A stretch of DNA of 18,259 nt from Oscillibacter sp. (GCA_009773995.1 VSMY01000049.1:1-18259), one strand, 5' to 3'. Positions 6,476 through 14,113 are shown, counted from the first letter of the stretch. The notes: generated by a model from the sequence alone, not told the origin. Made by a program: numbers and translations.

Positions 6476-8017
6476 TCACTCCACCCGCTCGTAGGTCTGT
6501 TCAAAAGCCGATCTCGGGATAATGTATGCGTTCTGGTGGTCATCCTCCTGGCAGGCCAGCCAGTCCCCGATCTCGCCCAAACGCCAGTCTCCCCACACAA
6601 GGACCTCCAGCCGGCAGTTCAGCTGAGCGGCCCAAATTCGGGGGGTGTCCTTGGCCACGCACTTTTTGGCGTAGGGGGTCAGCAGCACCGCCTCTTTTTT
6701 GCCCGCGTGGTACACCTTCGGCTGCCACAGCAGTTCTCCGTCCATGGGAAATTCCTCATCCGTCAGCTCGTAATTTCTCCGCAGCTCCTCTTCCGTGATG
6801 TGAGAGACCTCGCGCCTCGCGTCAATCAGGATGTAAAGCTCGGGGGCGGCTTTCTTGATGAGATCTCCCTCCGGCGTGCGGAGGAGAATCTCCGTCCCCT
6901 CCGGGAACAGGTCCACGGTCCGCACATAACCCGCGGGCGACTTTTGCTTGCGGTAAAGCTCCGCCTTCTCCTTGCAGAACTCCTCCGCCCGCGCGGGCTC
7001 ATACTCCTCCGCCCTGGGGGCAAGACGTTTGAGCGGGGTGCGGAAATAGTCGGTCAGCCGCTGGAAAATCAGCTCTCCGGCGGTGTAGAGCAGGTTGCCG
7101 TCCGGGCAGTTCTTTTCCAGCAGGGCGAGGGGCAGCCGCCCCGCAGCCTTGGTCCGGTCACCGCCGCCGTCATTCCCCATGTCCCGGACAAGCCAGTGCA
7201 CCAGCTCATCCGCCCGGTCCCTGCGCTTGCAGCAGCGCACGGAAACCTTGACGCACCGCTCTCTTTCCAGCAGACAGTAGGCGACGCACACGGACAGCTC
7301 GTGTACGTCCATCATCATGTCGCTGACGATGCCCAGCATATACGGCTCGGAGGCGTTCACCGGAGCCAGGGCGAAATGGTAGTCCGGGTGGTAGCGCAGA
7401 TTCATAAAAGCGCTGCCCGCGGTCCGGAAGTCATCCAGGGCCAGAGCCGCGCTCTGGAGCTGGAGAACGATGTCCCAATCGAACCGCAGGGCGTCCAGCA
7501 TTTCCCGGTCCAGCTTCTCGGTGCCCTTGAACTTCTGGGTATCCATGTACAGGCCGTAGTACAAAGCGGTGGACAGCAGACGGTCCTCAATGGGGAACCC
7601 GGCCTTTTTCAGCATGGCCCAGATCACGGTGACGCAGGCGCTGCAGTCCGTCCGCACCTCCTGCAGTTCCGGCAGGACCTCTCCCATGTCCAGCTCGTGG
7701 TGGTCAATGACCGCGAGATTCCGCCAGTGCAGCACCGAAACATTGCGCTGCCCGGCCCGGCAGTCCACCGTAATCAAGAGTTCCGCCTCGTCGTCCGTCC
7801 CCCGCACATGTTCCAGGGGGATGTTCAGCTTCTCAATCATCAAGAGCAGATTGTTTTTCGTGACCTTCCGCCCGCCGCTGTATACCAGCCGGGGGGACTT
7901 CCCCTTGCTCTCCAAATATTTCAGCAGCGCGTAGCCACTGGCGATGGCGTCCGCATCCGGGTCATCATGGCATTGGATTACAATATCTTCATAGCGCAGT
8001 AAATCCTCTAATGTCAT
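6476..8017 (-). CDS. DHH/DHHA1-family phosphoesterase with C-terminal extension
   Basis: This 513-residue cytoplasmic protein has the DHH phosphoesterase fold, whose members cleave phosphodiesters or polyphosphates (RecJ, NrnA-type nanoRNases, c-di-AMP phosphodiesterases). Metal-binding motifs are HDDPDAD at 17-23, Asp85 in VDCR, DHH at 105-107 and MDT at 158-160. A DHHA1-like substrate-binding region ends in GGGDRTKAAG at 284-293, close to the family's GGGH motif but with Asp in place of His. About 200 more residues follow beyond the usual 310-340, including LTPYAKKC and a VWGDW block that recalls PGDYG-type domains. I chose the start at 8017 because AGGAGG lies ten bases upstream; the frame stays open to 8089. 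It has its own promoter and converges on the PfkB gene. Exact substrate unknown; no membrane segment or GGDEF-like part is seen, so it is not GdpP. Confidence 0.85.
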   Translation of the reverse strand: MTLEDLLRYEDIVIQCHDDPDADAIASGYALLKYLESKGKSPRLVYSGGRKVTKNNLLLMIEKLNIPLEHVRGTDDEAELLITVDCRAGQRNVSVLHWRNLAVIDHHELDMGEVLPELQEVRTDCSACVTVIWAMLKKAGFPIEDRLLSTALYYGLYMDTQKFKGTEKLDREMLDALRFDWDIVLQLQSAALALDDFRTAGSAFMNLRYHPDYHFALAPVNASEPYMLGIVSDMMMDVHELSVCVAYCLLERERCVKVSVRCCKRRDRADELVHWLVRDMGNDGGGDRTKAAGRLPLALLEKNCPDGNLLYTAGELIFQRLTDYFRTPLKRLAPRAEEYEPARAEEFCKEKAELYRKQKSPAGYVRTVDLFPEGTEILLRTPEGDLIKKAAPELYILIDARREVSHITEEELRRNYELTDEEFPMDGELLWQPKVYHAGKKEAVLLTPYAKKCVAKDTPRIWAAQLNCRLEVLVWGDWRLGEIGDWLACQEDDHQNAYIIPRSAFEQTYERVE

Positions 8018-8322
8018 CAAACCGTACCTCCTCGTCAACTTTTGGCGCCGTCTCAAACAACACCGCGTCTCTTGATTGCGCGGCAGCAAAAAGGGGCTCC
8101 CCCTCTATCCACAGCGGCCGGCGCTTCCCATTATATCCGCCGCTGCCGCTTTTTTCAATACATACTTTTCTCTTTGAAGAAGGAGAACGGGGACGCTGGA
8201 TGAAACTTCCGCGGCGCAATGAGTTTGGGGATCGTGATATTGGTTGATTTACAGAAACGGCAGTCAGATCGCAGTCCGGGTTTTATCCGCTCAAAAAAAT
8301 ACTGGCCAAGGGAAGATTTCGG
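8018..8322. other. Non-coding stretch between the HD and DHH genes
   Basis: These 305 bases hold the minus-strand DHH promoter and its leader of about 105 bases, with a short GGGG/CCCC hairpin followed by TTTTT on the minus strand near 8089-8105. The end next to the HD gene has a seven-T run on the minus strand (8295-8301) but no stem before it that I can recognise. Short open frames here look like no known protein. Confidence 0.5.
8130..8158 (-). promoter_or_regulatory. SigA-type promoter of the DHH phosphoesterase gene
   Basis: Read on the minus strand, TTGAAA (8158-8153) and TATAAT (8135-8130) are 17 bp apart. This is the same pair of hexamers and spacing as the kinase promoter at 5284-5312. 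Transcription should start near 8123, about 105 bases before the ATG at 8017, so the DHH gene can be expressed independently of the HD gene upstream. Confidence 0.72.
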
Positions 8323-8838
8323 TCATATACAAGGCAATTGATAAACCTCTTGCAGCAGCGATCGGCCGGTAGAGGTCTTAAACAGCGTTTTTTCCGCATG
8401 TTGAACGTTTTCCGCCGGGTAACCGGCCTCTTCTGCATTCACCAAATAGTCTGCCTCCAGCAGAATCTGATAGTCCAGGCCGTCAACTTCGTCAATCGTG
8501 TGATGATGCCCCACTAAAAAGACAACCCGTTCCCGCACATCGTTTGAGACGCCGGAATCTTTTAAAAATTCTTCCGCCAGGGGAACTCCCTCCGCTTCCT
8601 GCCGTTTTCCGTGGGTGTTCCCGTATTTCTTCCGGCAAAGAGGGCAAGCGATGTCATGGAGAATGGATGCGATTTCCACTGTCTGCTGCTGGAAGGGGGA
8701 CGCCCCTTCGCATTCCGCAATCGTTTTCGCGTAGGCGTATACTTTCAGGAAATGGTTGATGTCGTGGTGATTTCCCTGGGAGTACGCGATCATTTTAAGC
8801 ATGATTTCGGATATGGTCATTTCAGATTCCTTTTTCAT
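8323..8838 (-). CDS. HD-domain phosphohydrolase
   Basis: This 171-residue protein belongs to the HD superfamily of metal-dependent phosphohydrolases. Ligands can be followed in order: His29 in DINHFLKVYAYA, the HD pair His61-Asp62 in ILHDIACP, the histidine cluster GHHHTID at 110-116, and Asp130 in LLEADYLVNAEE. The domain fills nearly the whole protein, as in small stand-alone HD hydrolases acting on nucleotides or similar phosphates. I chose the start at 8838 because AGAGGAAGG lies just upstream; the frame stays open to 8922, and a second in-frame ATG lies at 8820. The gene precedes the DHH phosphoesterase on the same strand but is separated by 305 bp and a promoter. Substrate unknown. Confidence 0.83.
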   Translation of the reverse strand: MKKESEMTISEIMLKMIAYSQGNHHDINHFLKVYAYAKTIAECEGASPFQQQTVEIASILHDIACPLCRKKYGNTHGKRQEAEGVPLAEEFLKDSGVSNDVRERVVFLVGHHHTIDEVDGLDYQILLEADYLVNAEEAGYPAENVQHAEKTLFKTSTGRSLLQEVYQLPCI

Positions 8839-9183
8839 TTCTGCCTTCCTCTTTTTTATCCAGATTGCAAAATCGTTCCAACGTCTCCGGCCAAAGGCCG
8901 CCGTCCCAGGGAGCCTGTCCATTTAGAATATAGCCGGAAGAGCGGGATTGCCCCGAACCTCCCGCGGCGGCATTCCCTGACCGCTTTCCGTGCCCTCTAA
9001 TTAGATCCCAGCGGTTGTATCAGTGTATCACAGCAAAGCGTAATTTTCCACCCCGTTCTCCTTCCGTTGCCGCAATCACAGGCAAAAAATTCCGGCGTTC
9101 TTGTTGAGTAATTGCAGTTTCTATGATAAACTATCACCGGAATTTCCTGGAGAAACCTCTGCGGAGAAAGGAGGCCGGCTGCC
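8839..9183. other. Divergent non-coding region upstream of the sensor operon
   Basis: These 345 bases separate the minus-strand HD gene from the plus-strand sensor operon and must contain both promoters, but neither is clear. On the plus strand TATGAT (9122-9127) could be a -10 box, with no good -35 at 16-18 bp. It overlaps the small palindrome TGATA-AAC-TATCA (9124-9136). Further upstream TGTATCA is repeated at 9016-9022 and 9024-9030. AAAGGAGG at 9167-9174 is the ribosome site of the first sensor gene. On the minus strand a TATATT near 8930 lacks a matching -35. Confidence 0.4.
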
Positions 9184-10161
9184 ATGCAAAACCCAACCAG
9201 GAGGCTGCTGGAAGGCGGCGGAATGCTTTTGATTCTGGCGCTGACGGCAGCGGTTGCTTACTTTCTGCTCTTTTACCCAGGCGATATCTCCGCCCGGCAG
9301 ACGGAAAACCGTCTTGTCTTCGGCGCGACTTATATGACCATGAACAACCCCTATTACCAGGTATTGGACAACTGCCTGCGCTCGGAAATTGAGGCCAACG
9401 GGGACGTCCTGCTGACCCGGGACGCCGCCATGGACCAGGACCGGCAGAACGGGGAGATTGAGGAGCTCATCAGCGCAGGAGCCCAGGTGATTTTCCTGAC
9501 GCCCGTGGAGTGGGATACCGCCCGTGCGGGCCTGGAGGCCGCGGCGGAGGCCGGGGTCCCGGTGATCGTGGTGGACGCGCCGGTGCGGGACGCGGAGCTG
9601 GCCGCCTGCTCCATCCTCTCGGACAACTATCAGGCGGGCGTTCTCTGCGCGGAGCACCTGACGTCCGTCCGGGACGGGGCCAAGATCATTTTGCTGGAAC
9701 ACATCTCCGCCAGCTCCGGTGTAGAGCGCATCCAGGGCTTCCGGGATACCATTGAGGAACACGAGGGCTTTACGATCCTGGCCTCCGGCGAGTCCGACGG
9801 GCAGATCGAAAACGCCATGCCGGTGATGGAGGAGCTCCTCCGCCAGGCCCCGGAGGCGGACGTGCTCATGGCTCTCAACGACCCCAGCGCCTTCGGCGGG
9901 CTCGCCGCCATTGAGGGGGCGGGCCTGACCAGCCGCTTTTTGATTTACAGTGTGGACGGATCCCCGGAGGCCAAGGCCCTGGTGAACGACGGCCTCATGA
10001 CCGGAACCTGCGCCCAGTTTCCCTCCCGGATCGCCAGGGCGGCGGCGGCGCAGGGCTACCGGGCCCTGGACGGCGGCTGTGACCGGCGGGAAATCATTGT
10101 GCCGGTAGAGCTTCTGACGGCGGACAATGTCGGCCGCTATGGGACGGAAGGGTGGCAGTGA
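9184..10161 (+). CDS. Membrane-anchored sugar-binding protein (RbsB/Peripla_BP_4 type)
   Basis: This 325-residue protein has the type I periplasmic binding fold of ribose- and galactose-binding proteins. After a basic start (NPTRR), residues 12-32 form one hydrophobic helix without a lipobox cysteine or clear cleavage site, so it is probably anchored in the membrane and faces outward. Fold landmarks are LVFGATYMTMNNPYYQVLDN, the AQVIFLTPVEW strand, VPVIVVDAPV, ILSDNYQAGVLCAEHL, the DVLMALNDPSAFGGLAAIE segment and the YSVDGSPEAKAL segment. AAAGGAGG lies nine bases before the ATG. Its stop overlaps the kinase start as TGATG. With no ABC permease or ATPase nearby, its likely job is to bind a sugar and signal to the adjacent histidine kinase, as known for XylFII-LytS pairs in clostridia; that partnership is inferred. 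Confidence 0.88.
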   Translation: MQNPTRRLLEGGGMLLILALTAAVAYFLLFYPGDISARQTENRLVFGATYMTMNNPYYQVLDNCLRSEIEANGDVLLTRDAAMDQDRQNGEIEELISAGAQVIFLTPVEWDTARAGLEAAAEAGVPVIVVDAPVRDAELAACSILSDNYQAGVLCAEHLTSVRDGAKIILLEHISASSGVERIQGFRDTIEEHEGFTILASGESDGQIENAMPVMEELLRQAPEADVLMALNDPSAFGGLAAIEGAGLTSRFLIYSVDGSPEAKALVNDGLMTGTCAQFPSRIARAAAAQGYRALDGGCDRREIIVPVELLTADNVGRYGTEGWQ

Positions 10162-11492
10162 TGGACAACGAGAAAACCTTGTCCAGCCTCTCCCGGCTGA
10201 TGTTCGCCCTGAATCTGGCCATCATTGCTTTCTACTCCCTGGTCTGCCTTGCAACGACCCTGCGGATCTGCGGGTCTTTCGGCGCTTACAGTTTCCTGTC
10301 CACAGTCCGCCAGATTCCCCCGCCGCCCTGGCGGATGCCCCTGTGGGCCCTGGGGCAGTACCTGCTGCTGTGCGCCGTCAGCTTTGGGAAAAACCGCTGG
10401 GCGATTGAGCGTTTCGAGGTCCGGCTGCTGGTCTGCCTTGTGGAGATTCTGCTGTGCCTGGGCGTCACCGCCTCCCTGGAGTTTTACTACAGCGGCGCGG
10501 CGCTGCTGGTGCTGGCGGACCTTGTCCACTATGTGCGCAACAGCTTTTACCGCGTCTGCTTCACGGCGGCGCTGATTCTGCTGTTCTCCTTCGGGCGCTA
10601 TGAGATTCTCTATCCCCTGACGGGAGGCGTCGCTTTCGGCGCCTACCTGGACTACTATCATCAGACGGTCCGCAGCTTTTTCGCCGGGACGGAAAGTCTG
10701 CTGGTCTGCCTGAACGTGCTGCTGTTCGTCCTCTTTATGATCCTCCTGTTCACGGGGCAGAAGGCGGAAAACAGCCGTATCCGGAAGCTCAACAAACAGC
10801 TGAACCAGGCCAACGACCGCCTCCGGGACTACGCCTTCGAGCTGGAGCGCATGACGGAGGTCCGGGAGCGGAACCGCCTGGCCCGGGAGATTCACGACAC
10901 CCTGGGCCACACGCTGACGGGCATCATCATGGGCTCCGACGCGGGCCTCGCCCTCTTCGACGCCGCGCCGGAGGAGGCGAAAAAGCGCATCCAAATCGTG
11001 GCCCAGGCGGCCCGGGACGGGCTGAACGACGTGCGCCGCTCCATCAAGGCCCTGCGGCCCGACGCGCTGGAGAGCACCTCCCTGGCGGAGGCCCTGGAAA
11101 CCATGATTACCAACTTCAAGGCCACGACCTCGGCGGAGGTCTTCTATGACCAGCAGGCGGGGCCCCTGGTCTTCGCCCAGGACGAGGAGGACACCCTGTA
11201 CCGGGTGGTGCAGGAGAGCATGACCAACGCCGTCCGCCACGGCCACGCCACGGAAATTGCCATCCGCATGACCCGGCGGGACAGCCTCCTGACCATCGAC
11301 GTGCGGGACAACGGCCTGGGCGGCGGGGAGGACGTCGAGGAAGGCTTTGGCCTGCGCCATATGCGGGAACGGCTGGAGCTGCTGGGCGGCTCCCTGACCT
11401 TCGGAAACCGGGAGACGCTGGAGGAGGACGGAGAGCGGGGCTTTTACGTGGTGGTGAGCCTGCCCATCCGGGGGAAGGAGGAAGAAGCATGA
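10161..11492 (+). CDS. Polytopic sensor histidine kinase, NarL/DesK-like (HisKA_3)
   Basis: This 443-residue sensor kinase should autophosphorylate and pass phosphate to the next gene's product. The N-terminal 200 residues hold about six hydrophobic segments (near 12-32, 61-75, 88-107, 112-121, 131-144 and 180-198) with only short loops and no sizeable extracellular domain. A coiled-coil-like linker (205-240) leads to the HisKA_3 dimerisation motif REIHDTLGHTLTG with phospho-acceptor His245. The ATPase part shows QESMTNAVRHG (N-box, Asn356), DNGLGGG (G1, Asp383) and GFGLRHMRERLELLGG. The ATG at 10161 shares bases with the preceding stop; an in-frame GTG at 10152 would lie inside the upstream gene. 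Its stop overlaps the regulator's start as ATGA. Lack of its own sensor domain and its place between two binding proteins suggest it reads their ligand state; this is inference. Confidence 0.92.
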   Translation: MDNEKTLSSLSRLMFALNLAIIAFYSLVCLATTLRICGSFGAYSFLSTVRQIPPPPWRMPLWALGQYLLLCAVSFGKNRWAIERFEVRLLVCLVEILLCLGVTASLEFYYSGAALLVLADLVHYVRNSFYRVCFTAALILLFSFGRYEILYPLTGGVAFGAYLDYYHQTVRSFFAGTESLLVCLNVLLFVLFMILLFTGQKAENSRIRKLNKQLNQANDRLRDYAFELERMTEVRERNRLAREIHDTLGHTLTGIIMGSDAGLALFDAAPEEAKKRIQIVAQAARDGLNDVRRSIKALRPDALESTSLAEALETMITNFKATTSAEVFYDQQAGPLVFAQDEEDTLYRVVQESMTNAVRHGHATEIAIRMTRRDSLLTIDVRDNGLGGGEDVEEGFGLRHMRERLELLGGSLTFGNRETLEEDGERGFYVVVSLPIRGKEEEA

Positions 11493-12160
11493 TCCGTGTC
11501 TTGATTGTGGACGATCAGGAGCTGTTCCGGGAGAGCCTGAAGGTGGTCCTCAGCGTCAGCCCTGGGATCGAGGTTGTCGGCGCGGCCAGCGGCGTGCAGG
11601 AGGCGCTGAAAAGCGCCGCCTCCTGCCGCCCCGACGTGGCGCTGATGGACATCCGCATGCCCGGCATGGACGGGGTGGAGGGGACCCGGCTGTTCAAGGA
11701 GCGGTATCCCCATATAAAGGTCGTCGTGCTGACCACCTTTGACGACGACGAATACGTCTTCGGCGCATTGAAAAACGGGGCCAGCGGGTATCTCCTCAAG
11801 GGCAGCAGCGTCTCCGAGCTGTCCAAGGCCATTCAAATCGTCCACGAGGGCGGGGCCATGCTGAACCCGGAGATTGCCAGCAAGGCCATCCGGCAGTTTT
11901 CCAGCATGGCGAAGGGGACCGCCTCCCTCCAGGTGGACCGGCGGGGAGAGGCGGAGCTCAGCCGCGGCGAGCGGCAGATGATTCAGGCGGTGGGCCGGGG
12001 ACTGTCCAACAAGGAAATTGCCGGGGAGCTGTGCCTCTCCGAGGGGACGGTGCGGAACACCATCAGCGGCATTTTGAGCAAGCTGGACCTTCGGGACCGG
12101 ACCCAGCTGGCCATCTGGGCCGTGCAGACCGGCGCGGTAAACCAGGGGATGTTCTCATGA
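11489..12160 (+). CDS. NarL/LuxR-family response regulator
   Basis: This 223-residue response regulator pairs with the preceding kinase. The receiver domain has the acidic pair Asp9-Asp10 in IVDDQ, phospho-acceptor Asp54 in ALMDIRMPGMDG, Thr82 in LTTFDDD and Lys104 in GYLLKG, so all catalytic positions are intact. A linker at 135-155 leads to the LuxR-type helix-turn-helix, about 157-213, with LSRGERQMIQAVGRGLSNKEIA and LSEGTVRNTISGILSKL. It overlaps the kinase and the following gene by ATGA at both ends, so all four genes are translationally coupled. The closest candidate target is the PTS operon behind the terminator at 13441-13495, where TGACAA/TTGTCA half-sites occur. Confidence 0.95.
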   Translation: MIRVLIVDDQELFRESLKVVLSVSPGIEVVGAASGVQEALKSAASCRPDVALMDIRMPGMDGVEGTRLFKERYPHIKVVVLTTFDDDEYVFGALKNGASGYLLKGSSVSELSKAIQIVHEGGAMLNPEIASKAIRQFSSMAKGTASLQVDRRGEAELSRGERQMIQAVGRGLSNKEIAGELCLSEGTVRNTISGILSKLDLRDRTQLAIWAVQTGAVNQGMFS

Positions 12161-13425
12161 AGGGCCGAATGGGAATCGCGGTCCTGGCCGCCGCCCTGCT
12201 GGCCGGGGGGCTCCTCTGGGGACTGAAGGCCCAACGGGAGCCGGTGCTGACCGTTGGCGTTTATGCGGGAAGCTACTGGGAGACGCCCAACGGGGACTGT
12301 TATCAAATCCTGGACGACGCCATTTCCCTGTTTCAGGAAAAACATCCCGGCGTCCGGGTGGAGTATGTCGGCGGTATCCCCACCGGCGCTTACAGCGAGT
12401 GGCTGGCGGAGCGGATTTTAAAGGGGGCGGAGCCGGACCTCTACTTCGTCCTGCCGGAGGACTTTAACCTCCTGGCCTCCTCCGGGGCCCTGGCAAACCT
12501 GGACGGCCTGATGGCCTCCGACCCGGATTTTGACGCCGCCGACTACTATGAACCCTGTCTCCGGGCCGGACGCTTTGGCGGCAGTCAGTACGCTCTGCCC
12601 CAGGAGAGCGTCCCCACCATCATGTTTGTCAATAAGACCCTGCTGGAGAGCCGGGGGATTCCCCTGCCGGACAACCGCTGGACCTGGGAGGATTTTTACG
12701 ATATCTGCGCCCGGGTGACGGATGCGGACAGCCGGACCTTCGGCGTCTATGACTACACCTGGCAAAACGCCCTGTATTCCAATGGGGCCAGCCTGTTTTC
12801 CGAGGACGGGACGGCCTGCTATCTGGCGGACGAGAAGGTCCAGGCGGCGGTCCGCTTTGCCGGGAGCCTGGAGGAGCTGAACGGCGGCTATACCGTCACC
12901 GCCCGGGATTTCGACCTGGGCCGGGTGGCCTTCCGCCCCTTCCTGTTTTCCGAGTACCGGGCCTACCAGCCCTACCCCTGGCGGGTACGGAAGTACTCCG
13001 GCTTTGAGTGGGACTGCGTGTGCATGCCCGCCGGGCCCGACGGAGGCAACGTGTCGGAGCTCCACACCATGCTCCTGGGCGTCAGCGCCCGGAGCAAAAA
13101 CCGGGAGCTGGCCTGGGAGCTGGCGAGGCTGCTGTCCGCGGACGAGGCGGTGCAGAGCGAGCTGTATACCTATTCCCACGGCATTTCTCCCGTGAGCCGG
13201 GTGGCGGAAAACGGCGAGGCCCTGGCGGCGCTGGATTTACCCGGCGGCTTCACGGCGGAGATCATCCGGGAGATTATGAGTACCGCCGCCACGGCTCCCC
13301 GTTTCGAGAGCGGAGGCCAGGCCATGATAATGGCGGAGAGCGCCGTATCGGAATCCGGCGGGCAGAACCAGCAGAGCCGGATGCTGATTGCCCAGCGGGA
13401 GATTAACATTTTCCTGAATCAGTGA
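12157..13425 (+). CDS. Membrane-anchored extracellular solute-binding protein (family 1)
   Basis: This 422-residue protein resembles ABC-type oligosaccharide-binding proteins (MalE-like, bacterial solute-binding family 1). A basic start (MKGRMG) and one hydrophobic helix at residues 5-22 are followed directly by the mature fold. No lipobox cysteine is present, so it is probably anchored rather than lipidated. Fold landmarks are ISLFQEKHPGVRVEYVGG, PDLYFVLPEDFNLLASSGALANLDG, YALPQESVPTIMFVNKTLLESRGI and NRWTWEDFYDICARVTD, which are typical of the family. The start lies in the end of the regulator gene (ATGA); a longer open frame to 12031 merely runs inside that gene. As the last gene of the sensor operon and with no permease partner, it may be a second sensory input or an adaptor to the kinase. 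Confidence 0.88.
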   Translation: MKGRMGIAVLAAALLAGGLLWGLKAQREPVLTVGVYAGSYWETPNGDCYQILDDAISLFQEKHPGVRVEYVGGIPTGAYSEWLAERILKGAEPDLYFVLPEDFNLLASSGALANLDGLMASDPDFDAADYYEPCLRAGRFGGSQYALPQESVPTIMFVNKTLLESRGIPLPDNRWTWEDFYDICARVTDADSRTFGVYDYTWQNALYSNGASLFSEDGTACYLADEKVQAAVRFAGSLEELNGGYTVTARDFDLGRVAFRPFLFSEYRAYQPYPWRVRKYSGFEWDCVCMPAGPDGGNVSELHTMLLGVSARSKNRELAWELARLLSADEAVQSELYTYSHGISPVSRVAENGEALAALDLPGGFTAEIIREIMSTAATAPRFESGGQAMIMAESAVSESGGQNQQSRMLIAQREINIFLNQ

Positions 13426-13440
13426 CATTTTTCAAAGTAT

Positions 13441-13495
13441 AAAGAAAGCGCCTGTCTGGGACCGGAATTCCGGTTTCCAGGCAGGCGCTTTCTTT
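13441..13495 (+). terminator. Strong hairpin terminator of the sensor operon
   Basis: Fifteen bases after the last stop, 13441-13459 pairs with 13477-13495 over 19 bp with a single G-U pair. The 17-nt loop itself holds the 14-base palindrome ACCGGAATTCCGGT (13461-13474), which can extend the stem. The right arm ends in TTTCTTT, supplying the U-rich end. It separates the sensor genes from the PTS operon, so the two are probably distinct transcripts. Confidence 0.85.
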
Positions 13496-13568
13496 GCGCA
13501 ATTTCCCCAAAAGACGGAGGGTGATTTTTAACAAACCATCAAGGGTATTTGAACAAGCCGTGAATTCA

Positions 13569-13597
13569 TGACAATTGTCACCCGGAAGTTGTGACAA
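13569..13597. promoter_or_regulatory. Candidate operator with TGACAA/TTGTCA half-sites upstream of the PTS operon
   Basis: A perfect 12-bp palindrome TGACAATTGTCA (13569-13580) is followed by the related palindrome TTGTGACAA (13589-13597). TGACAA recurs with a 23-bp period, about two helical turns. Downstream a weak -10-like TAAGAT (13628-13633) has no recognisable -35 at 17 bp, as expected of an activator-dependent promoter. The adjacent response regulator is the obvious candidate activator, but this is inferred from position. Confidence 0.5.
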
Positions 13598-13674
13598 AGC
13601 TCAGGTGCGCGGAGGAAGCTTTTTCGTTAAGATGGTCCCATCCTGAACGACACAACAGAAAGGACGCGGGCAGT

Positions 13675-14094
13675 ATGAGGTATCACTTGATTGTCAGCCA
13701 CGGCGGCTTTGCCTCGGGATTGGCGGAGGCTCTGGGAATGCTGGTGGGGCAGAGGGAGGACGTGCTCCAAGTTTCCTTCCGGGACGGCATGGCCCTCCCC
13801 GCCTTCCAGGAGCAGGTCCGGCAGGTCACGGCCCCCATCACGGCGGCGGACGAGGTCCTGGTCCTGGCGGACCTGGTGAACGGGTCTCCTTTGACCACGA
13901 CCATGGCGGTGCTGGCGGAGGGCCCGGGCCTGGCCAATGTCCGGGCGGTGGGCGGCATGAACCTCCCCATGGCCGTGGCGGCCATCGAGGGGGAGGACGA
14001 CCCCCTGGACGAGGCGGCCGAGGCCATGAAGGAATGTGCCAGAGGCGAAGTGAAGCAGTTCAATACCAACGCGGACAGCGAAGACGAAATTTAA
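13675..14094 (+). CDS. PTS EIIA component, mannose family
   Basis: This 139-residue cytoplasmic phosphocarrier takes phosphate from HPr and gives it to EIIB. IVSHGGFASGLAEALGML at the N-terminus contains the phospho-acceptor His9, as in EIIA-Man. The conserved block VLVLADLVNGSPLTTT (about 62-77) and the NLPMAVAAI segment are also present. The C-terminus is a short acidic tail. The ATG at 13675 follows an AGAAAGGA site; the frame stays open back to a GTG at 13591, but that extension does not match the family and contains the putative operator. It opens the PTS operon, 19 bp before EIIB. EIIA is a separate protein here, unlike the fused EIIAB of E. coli ManX. Confidence 0.93.
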   Translation: MRYHLIVSHGGFASGLAEALGMLVGQREDVLQVSFRDGMALPAFQEQVRQVTAPITAADEVLVLADLVNGSPLTTTMAVLAEGPGLANVRAVGGMNLPMAVAAIEGEDDPLDEAAEAMKECARGEVKQFNTNADSEDEI

Positions 14095-14113
14095 ATTTTG
14101 GAGGGAGAGCATT

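Noticed and set aside
6245..8002. 585-residue plus-strand open frame, longer than the gene it overlaps
   Set aside because: It is antisense to the DHH gene, has no recognisable domain and a composition rich in Gln, His, Arg, Val and Pro typical of reverse-complement frames; the minus strand shows complete DHH motifs, a promoter and a ribosome site.
8089..8105. Minus-strand AGGGG-GAG-CCCCT hairpin followed by TTTT in the DHH leader
   Set aside because: A five-bp stem with a three-base loop is small for a terminator, and it would block a well-formed promoter; left as a possible attenuator only.
9098..9127. Candidate promoter for the sensor operon using TATGAT
   Set aside because: No acceptable -35 hexamer at 16-18 bp spacing, so I did not annotate it as a promoter.
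10137..11360. 407-residue minus-strand open frame over the histidine kinase
   Set aside because: It is the shadow of the kinase gene in GC-rich DNA; no family features, whereas the plus strand carries the H, N and G boxes.
13596..13624. Possible short leader hairpin AAAGCT/AGCTTT followed by T residues before the PTS genes
   Set aside because: Only six AT-rich pairs over a 15-base loop; too weak to call an attenuator or antiterminator site without conservation data.
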